11,046 nt of DNA from Deltaproteobacteria bacterium (GTDB lineage: Bacteria; Desulfobacterota; Desulfomonilia; UBA1062): assembly GCA_020053185.1 (NCBI GenBank), contig JAGVNP010000225.1, positions 1-11,046 of the forward strand, given 5' to 3'. The position numbers and the translations under genes were made by a program. Below, piece by piece: positions 6,965 through 11,046 of the stretch (the stretch's first letter is position 1; every line of letters starts with the position of its first letter). The notes beneath the pieces are model-generated. The model saw only the letters and a program-made list of their open reading frames with translations, was not told where the DNA came from and ran no database searches.

Positions 6965-8191
6965 ATGGACGCAGGTGACAAGAGCGCTGCATCAATAAAT
7001 GAAGAAGAGAAGCCTCATTGGGGGCGCAGCCTAACCTTTCTGTTCATTGCGCAGTTTCTCTCTATTGCCGGTTTTGCCTTTGCCCTGCCTTTTATTCCTT
7101 ATTTCATCCGGGAGATAGGTGTTACTGACGAGCACATGGTGCCTGTTTGGGCAGGCATTCTCGCTGCATCCACCAGTTTTGTAATGACCATATTCTCTCC
7201 CATATGGGGATGGCTTGCTGACAGACACGGCAGAAAGATCATGGTTGAGCGTGCCATGTTTGGCGGTGCTGTTATCACGTTTTTTATGGGGCTTGTTGCC
7301 AATGTGTATCAGCTTCTTTTTTTGCGACTTATTGCCGGAGCAATGACAGGGACAATTGCTGCCAGCATATCCCTTGCCACTACATCTGTGCCCAGAGAAA
7401 AGGTCGGATTCAGCCTTGGCATGATGCAGGTTGCTGTGTTTTCAGGCATGACATTAGGCCCATGGATTGGCGGAGTGCTTGCAGATGCCGCTGGGTATAG
7501 ACATACCTTTATGATCGGTAGTGTGCTTCTTTTTATCGGAGGAGCTTTTGTCCTTATGGGCGTAAAGGAAAAATTTGTAAAGCCCTCCAAAGAAATGATA
7601 AGACGTCAAAAAGGTCTTTCTGTTCTCTTTTCTCTACCCGGATTCACTACAATGTTGCTTGCGTTTTTCTTTTTCAACTTTTCTGCATATGTTGCTGCAC
7701 CTATCTTTCCGCTTTATGTTGAGACCATGGCAGATGTGATCAAGGAAAAGATCGCATCCACAACAGGGCTTCTTTTTGCAATCAGCGGCGGAACAGCAGC
7801 AATTGCTGCCGGAGGCATCGGGTATATGAGCGATAAAGTGGGGTATAAAAAGATTTTCATGATCACCATTATATCTGCCGGCATTGCATATGCTTTTCAG
7901 GCAGCTGTCCATAATGTGCATCAGCTTATGATCGTGCGGTTTTTCTATGGGTTTGCAGCAGGTGGCATACTGCCTACAATGAATGCACTGGTGGGGAGGA
8001 TCGTACCTCATGAGCACTATGGGAAGGCATATGGTGTAACCTCTTCAATGACATGCCTTGGTATGGCAATGGGCCCTCTTCTTGGCGGAGTAATGGCAGC
8101 CCACATGGGATACAGGTGGCCTTTTGTTCTTGTCTCCATAATGCTCATAACCCTTGTGTTTCCTGTAGCCACATACGTGCGTCAGAAATAA
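6965..8191 (+). CDS. Major facilitator superfamily efflux transporter (DHA1-like, 12 TM)
   Basis: A 408-residue inner-membrane transporter with about twelve hydrophobic segments in two halves. Motif A lies between TM2 and TM3 (GWLADRHGRK, residues 82-91), and its degenerate copy lies in the second half (GYMSDKVGYKK, 286-296). TM5 carries motif C, GMTLGPWIGG (161-170), the antiporter signature of the drug:H+ antiporters such as MdtG and TetA, so proton-driven export is the best guess. A basic loop near 203-217 (KPSKEMIRRQK) is the central cytoplasmic linker. The start at 6965 has AAGGCGG 5 nt upstream; an overlapping ATG at 6961 is out of frame and stops after a few codons. It stands alone: the gene to the left is divergent, and a 350-bp repeat-rich spacer separates it from the regulator to the right. 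A link with the glycyl radical enzyme, such as export of a product, is possible but unproven. The substrate cannot be read from the sequence. Confidence 0.9.
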   Translation: MDAGDKSAASINEEEKPHWGRSLTFLFIAQFLSIAGFAFALPFIPYFIREIGVTDEHMVPVWAGILAASTSFVMTIFSPIWGWLADRHGRKIMVERAMFGGAVITFFMGLVANVYQLLFLRLIAGAMTGTIAASISLATTSVPREKVGFSLGMMQVAVFSGMTLGPWIGGVLADAAGYRHTFMIGSVLLFIGGAFVLMGVKEKFVKPSKEMIRRQKGLSVLFSLPGFTTMLLAFFFFNFSAYVAAPIFPLYVETMADVIKEKIASTTGLLFAISGGTAAIAAGGIGYMSDKVGYKKIFMITIISAGIAYAFQAAVHNVHQLMIVRFFYGFAAGGILPTMNALVGRIVPHEHYGKAYGVTSSMTCLGMAMGPLLGGVMAAHMGYRWPFVLVSIMLITLVFPVATYVRQK

Positions 8192-8268
8192 ATAGCACGC
8201 AGTCTTTTATTGTTGTTTTTAATTTTTAGTTCTTGGCTAGTTGTTTGTGGTTAGCGTGTCCAAGTGTT

Positions 8269-8304
8269 TTGTTGGTCTTATTTGTTGCATTGGTTAGATT
8301 GGTT
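8269..8304 (-). repeat. 9-bp unit array, left (inverted) arm
   Basis: Four 9-bp units that on the minus strand read AACCAATCT, AACCAATGC, AACAAATAA and GACCAACAA. They are the same family as the array at 8325-8369 but in opposite orientation, 20 bp away. Confidence 0.7.
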
Positions 8305-8324
8305 CGCATGAAACAGTTTAACTA

Positions 8325-8369
8325 AACCAATTCAACCAATTCAACCAATAAAACCAATGGAACCAACAA
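8325..8369 (+). repeat. 9-bp unit array, right arm (AACCAATNN x5)
   Basis: Five exact-length units in a row: AACCAATTC, AACCAATTC, AACCAATAA, AACCAATGG, AACCAACAA. The first seven bases are conserved and the last two drift. With the left arm it forms an imperfect inverted repeat of about 35 bp per arm around a 20-nt loop. Confidence 0.8.
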
Positions 8370-8385
8370 CCGGCTTAATAATTTT

Positions 8386-8409
8386 GTGCCTTAGTGCCTC
8401 TGTGCCTTT
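8386..8409 (+). repeat. 8-bp tandem repeat (GTGCCTNN x3)
   Basis: Three consecutive 8-bp units: GTGCCTTA, GTGCCTCT, GTGCCTTT. The first six bases are constant and the last two vary, as in the neighbouring 9-bp array. Confidence 0.75.
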
Positions 8410-8438
8410 ATTTTCGCTCCCCAATTCTTTTACCTATA

Positions 8439-8466
8439 ACCAATGACCCATTACCCATTACCCATT
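8439..8466 (+). repeat. 7-bp tandem repeat (ACCCATT x3 plus one variant)
   Basis: ACCAATG is followed by three perfect ACCCATT units at 8446-8466. It ends 9 bp before the -35 box of the FadR-type promoter. Confidence 0.8.
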
Positions 8467-8475
8467 AACTTTTAT

Positions 8476-8504
8476 TTGACATGGCCGATAAGCAAGGATA
8501 AGAT
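8476..8504 (+). promoter_or_regulatory. Sigma70-type promoter of the FadR-type regulator / glycyl radical enzyme operon
   Basis: A perfect -35 TTGACA (8476-8481), a 17-bp spacer and a -10 TAAGAT (8499-8504, 4 of 6 consensus) predict a start near 8511. That leaves a leader of about 31 nt containing the operator-like palindrome and the ribosome site. The weak -10 allows for regulation. Confidence 0.6.
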
Positions 8505-8514
8505 GAATGGCAGG

Positions 8515-8525
8515 TGGTAATACCA
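8515..8525. promoter_or_regulatory. FadR/GntR-family operator-like palindrome TGGT-N3-ACCA
   Basis: TGGTAATACCA is a perfect inverted repeat with a 3-bp centre. It matches the TGGTNNNACCA core that FadR-subfamily regulators (FadR, LldR and PdhR type) bind. It lies just downstream of the predicted transcription start and upstream of the ribosome site of a FadR-type gene, so autorepression by roadblock or start-site occlusion is likely (inference). Confidence 0.65.
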
Positions 8526-8530
8526 GAAGC

Positions 8531-8536
8531 AGGAGG
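8531..8536 (+). promoter_or_regulatory. Shine-Dalgarno site deciding the GTG start of the FadR-type gene
   Basis: AGGAGG stands 5 nt before the GTG at 8542. Another GTG at 8537 is in a frame that stops within two codons, and no in-frame ATG lies nearby, so GTG at 8542 is the start. Confidence 0.75.
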
Positions 8537-8541
8537 GTGAA

Positions 8542-9300
8542 GTGAAGGCTATCCAGCTTAAACCCATACGGACAGAGAGCTTGAAGGATGTCTTTGTCTC
8601 AAGATTCGAAGAATTGATTCTCTCCGGCCAGATCTCTATTGGCGAAAAGCTGCTGCCAGAGCGGGAGCTTGCCCTGAAACTTGGCGTGAGCAGACCGGTG
8701 GTGCATGAAGGCATCATTGATCTTGCAGCAAAAGGCCTGGTTACTTTAAAACCAAGGGTTGGAACCGTGGTGAATGATTTCCGCAAACAGGGATCGCTTG
8801 CACTGCTTTCATCTCTCACCAAATACCATGAGGGGAAGATTGAGCCTAAATTTTTAGACAGTCTGCTTGATATTCGAAGGCTCTTTGAGCTGGAAACAAC
8901 ACGACTTGCTGCAAAAAACCGGACAAAAGAGCAGACCTCGGATCTTAAAGAAATTATCCGTCAGGAATCAGTGTGCGATCAAAAGGATATCAAGGCAGTG
9001 GTAGATCTGGATTTTCGTTTTCACCATCTTGTATCCCTTGCCACGGGAAACCTTGTGTACCCCTTACTTATCAATTCATTCAAGCAGGTATACACAAATC
9101 TCACAGGTCAGTTTTTTTTAGAAGATGCTGTAATTCCATTTGTATTCAACCTGCACAAGTCTCTGGCAGAAGCCATTGAAAAAGGAGATGAAGAAGCTGC
9201 TGCCTTGATCATGGGACAGCTTCTCGATCATGGCGAGGAATATTTAAATCGTTTTGTTAAAGAAACAAACGCTTCTGCTAAAGTAAGTAGCCGAAGATAA
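8542..9300 (+). CDS. FadR-subfamily GntR transcriptional regulator (GTG start)
   Basis: A 252-residue DNA-binding regulator. The N-terminal winged helix-turn-helix (about 14-80) shows the GntR pattern: LILSGQISIGEKLLPERELALKLGVSRPVVHEGIIDLAAKGLVTLKPRVGT in outline, with recognition helix SRPVVHEGIIDL near 50-61. The C-terminal FCD effector domain (about 100-240) carries likely metal- or ligand-binding residues D157 and H161 (DFRFH), H205 (NLHKSL) and H230 (LLDH), plus the usual ATGN and AIEKGDEEAA segments. FCD domains bind small carboxylates, often through a metal, so an organic acid effector is expected. Valine is found at the recognition-helix position where the family usually has R-E (PVVHE against PVREA). 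The gene sits 15 nt ahead of the glycyl radical enzyme gene and behind a matching palindrome, so it probably controls this operon and itself. Confidence 0.92.
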   Translation: MKAIQLKPIRTESLKDVFVSRFEELILSGQISIGEKLLPERELALKLGVSRPVVHEGIIDLAAKGLVTLKPRVGTVVNDFRKQGSLALLSSLTKYHEGKIEPKFLDSLLDIRRLFELETTRLAAKNRTKEQTSDLKEIIRQESVCDQKDIKAVVDLDFRFHHLVSLATGNLVYPLLINSFKQVYTNLTGQFFLEDAVIPFVFNLHKSLAEAIEKGDEEAAALIMGQLLDHGEEYLNRFVKETNASAKVSSRR

Positions 9301-9315
9301 GAAAGGAGGGAGAGC

Positions 9316-11046
9316 ATGAGCGTACAAGCAGCTCCCAAATTCAAGATCAAGGAACCAAAGGGTTTGTCGCAGCGGATTACATGGCTCAGGGATTATTATT
9401 TTAAAGGCATAGAGAGGACCTGGAACAATGAGTACACTGCATGGACAACAGGCACTTCCTGGGATGTGGTGTTTGACGAGATCACATTCTACATTGTGCC
9501 TGAGATATATCCTTTTCTGCAGACATTCAGATCTTCCATGATCCAGGCAGCGTATAAAGTAAAGCTCCATGAGGATTTCTGGAAATGGAGTCTTCCTGAG
9601 CGCAGGGCTTGGTTCATTAAAGAGGTTATTGTGAATTATGTGCCGCAGGAGATTCTGCCGGGAGATCTTATTGCAGGTTCGCGCTTCAATATACAGGCAT
9701 CACGCTGCTGGTCGGAAAAAGAGGCTAAGGAGCGGGACAAGCGTATCTATGGCAAAAACGGTGCACGCAAGAAGATGCTGTGGTTCCATAATCACGGTTA
9801 TGGAAATGCAGGCGCAACATCAGGACATCTCGTACCTGGCCATGAACATGCGCTTAAAGCAGGATTCAAAGGCATATATGAAGATATAGAGAGTAAATAT
9901 AATTCGCTCTCAGACAAAGAAAAGAAAGGCAAAAATGGCGCGCAATTACGTGCCATGATGACGGCTGCAACCATGCCGCGGGATATTGCAAGAAAATATG
10001 CTGATCTGGCTAGGAAGCTTGCTGTGAGCGAAAAAGACGGGGTGCGAAAAGAAGAGCTTACACAGATGGCAAAAAATTTGGACAAGTCTCCATGGGAGCC
10101 GCCCAAAACATTCTGGGAAGCAGTGCAGGCACTCTGGATCAATCATATGCTCATAATGAGCGATGAAAACTATCCTGGCCCAGGTACATCATTTGGCCGT
10201 ATAGACCAGTTCCTTCTTCCATACTGGGAAAAATCTCTGGCAGAAGGCATGGACAGGGAGTTTGGCAAGGAGATACTCAGATGCTTCTGGGTGCATGCAA
10301 ATACTGCATATGATGCAACCATACGGGTTGGTGCTAACCAGGGCATTACTGCTGGTTATGGCCAGCTCCTTACTGTCTCAGGCATTGGGCCAGATGGAGC
10401 GGACATGACCAATGATCTCACCTATGCGATCCTGGAGATCATTGATGAGATGACGCCTATTCTTGAGCCAAAGCCGAATGTGAGACTGCACAAAAATTCG
10501 CCTGATGCGTTACTCGAGAAGGTTATTGACATGATCTCGTCTTCTCAGGGTGCGCCTTTCTTGCTTAATTTTGATGAGCGATCCATGGCTGGCATGATGA
10601 GACAGGCAAAGCGGGCAGGGGTTGAGCATCTGATCAACGAGGGAAATGTATACGACTATGCGCCTGTGGGATGCCTTGAAAACACAATGGTTGGCAATGA
10701 CCGTTCAGGCACAGTGGACAACAACCTTAACCTTTTAAAAGCAGTAGAACTCACGCTTACTGGCGGCAAAGACCTGATTCCCTATGGCGATCTTATCATG
10801 GGAAAGATGGATAAGATCAAACAGGAAGGACCGGTAACAGGCGATGCAACCAGGTTCAAATCATGGGATGAGTTCTGGAATGCGTATGTAAAACAGACCC
10901 AGTACATTATAAAAAAATGCGCGGAACTATATGAAGAATCAGAATCTATCAGGGCAGGATTTTCTCCAACGCCGTATCTTTCCTGCATGGTAAAAGGATG
11001 CGCAGAAAAGGGCATTGATGTGACACAGGGCGGGCCAGAGCTTGCC
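9316..11046 (+). CDS. Glycyl radical enzyme, PFL/diol-dehydratase family, decarboxylase- or lyase-type (3' end outside window)
   Basis: The first 577 residues of an oxygen-sensitive glycyl radical enzyme; the frame is open to the right edge, so the C-terminal glycyl domain (RVxGY) is not seen. Family marks include GHLVPGHEHALKAGFKGI at 170-187 (the G-H-x-x-P...G-x-x-G motif), GQLLTVSGIGPDGADMTNDLTY near 349-370, and the active-site loop APVGCLEN at 449-456. Here C453 is the thiyl-radical cysteine and E455 the acid/base glutamate. C-x-E argues against benzyl- or alkylsuccinate synthases, which lack this glutamate, and against PFL, which has Cys-Cys. GCLE with leucine is known from 4-hydroxyphenylacetate decarboxylase; many eliminases have GCVE. 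The N-terminus (residues 20-135) is rich in Trp and Tyr. The start has AAGGAGG 6 nt upstream. An activating radical-SAM enzyme is required and should lie downstream. Arylacetate decarboxylation is one hypothesis; the substrate is unresolved. Confidence 0.93.
   Translation, partial: MSVQAAPKFKIKEPKGLSQRITWLRDYYFKGIERTWNNEYTAWTTGTSWDVVFDEITFYIVPEIYPFLQTFRSSMIQAAYKVKLHEDFWKWSLPERRAWFIKEVIVNYVPQEILPGDLIAGSRFNIQASRCWSEKEAKERDKRIYGKNGARKKMLWFHNHGYGNAGATSGHLVPGHEHALKAGFKGIYEDIESKYNSLSDKEKKGKNGAQLRAMMTAATMPRDIARKYADLARKLAVSEKDGVRKEELTQMAKNLDKSPWEPPKTFWEAVQALWINHMLIMSDENYPGPGTSFGRIDQFLLPYWEKSLAEGMDREFGKEILRCFWVHANTAYDATIRVGANQGITAGYGQLLTVSGIGPDGADMTNDLTYAILEIIDEMTPILEPKPNVRLHKNSPDALLEKVIDMISSSQGAPFLLNFDERSMAGMMRQAKRAGVEHLINEGNVYDYAPVGCLENTMVGNDRSGTVDNNLNLLKAVELTLTGGKDLIPYGDLIMGKMDKIKQEGPVTGDATRFKSWDEFWNAYVKQTQYIIKKCAELYEESESIRAGFSPTPYLSCMVKGCAEKGIDVTQGGPELA

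Larger units (their letters stand above)
8192..8541. other. Gene-free, repeat-rich spacer between transporter and FadR-type gene
   Basis: A 350-bp stretch with no plausible gene. It holds, in order: an AT-rich segment, an inverted pair of 9-bp arrays (8269-8369), an 8-bp triplet (8386-8409), a 7-bp array (8439-8466), then a promoter, an operator-like palindrome and the ribosome site of the FadR-type gene. No convincing T-tailed terminator hairpin was seen after the transporter gene. Confidence 0.75.

Noticed and set aside
8175..8205. CGTGC/GCACG hairpin at the transporter stop codon as a terminator
   Set aside because: The stem is only 5 bp with a long loop over the stop codon and is not followed by a clean T run.
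6811..8231. AT-rich inverted ends flanking the transporter gene as transposon termini
   Set aside because: The matching is low-complexity A/T sequence, there is no transposase and no target-site duplication was seen.
8269..8466. Repeat block as a CRISPR array
   Set aside because: Units are 7-9 bp with no spacers of constant length, and no cas gene is nearby.

Overview
The window looks like chromosomal DNA of an anaerobic Gram-negative (diderm) bacterium of moderate GC content. Outer-membrane biology is shown by a LolA-like periplasmic protein, two LolC/E-type permeases, a LolD/MacB-type ATPase and a beta-barrel-like secreted protein. Anaerobic metabolism is shown by a glycyl radical enzyme. 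A Desulfobacterota-like or related uncultured lineage would fit, but that is an inference from gene content only.

Bases 1-4620 hold a five-gene operon on the minus strand, read from high to low coordinates: LolA-like outer-membrane lipoprotein-sorting protein, FtsX/MacB-type permease 1, permease 2, ABC ATPase, and an outer-membrane barrel-like protein that runs off the left edge. The genes are 7, 42 and 9 nt apart, and the last pair overlap by 4 nt. Together they look like an inner-membrane extraction machine, a periplasmic carrier and an outer-membrane end point, moving a lipophilic or lipoprotein cargo that cannot be named from sequence.

Bases 4621-6964 hold the divergent spacer, a membrane-bound PAS histidine kinase on the plus strand with no response regulator in the window, and a convergent small cysteine-rich DUF3795-type protein on the minus strand. 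An AT-rich spacer with an 11-bp direct repeat follows.

Bases 6965-8191 encode a 12-TM major facilitator of the drug:H+ antiporter type. It is followed by a 350-bp gene-free spacer with three successive short repeat families: a 9-bp array present as an inverted pair, an 8-bp triplet and a 7-bp array.

Bases 8476-11046 form the most interesting unit. A sigma70-like promoter and a perfect TGGT-N3-ACCA palindrome precede a GTG-started FadR/GntR regulator. Fifteen nt downstream lies a glycyl radical enzyme with thiyl-radical cysteine motif GCLE, whose C-terminal half lies outside the window. The arrangement suggests an autoregulated operon in which a small acid (possibly the enzyme substrate) relieves FadR-family repression. 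The N-terminal half does not settle the substrate; an arylacetate decarboxylase-like role is one possibility.
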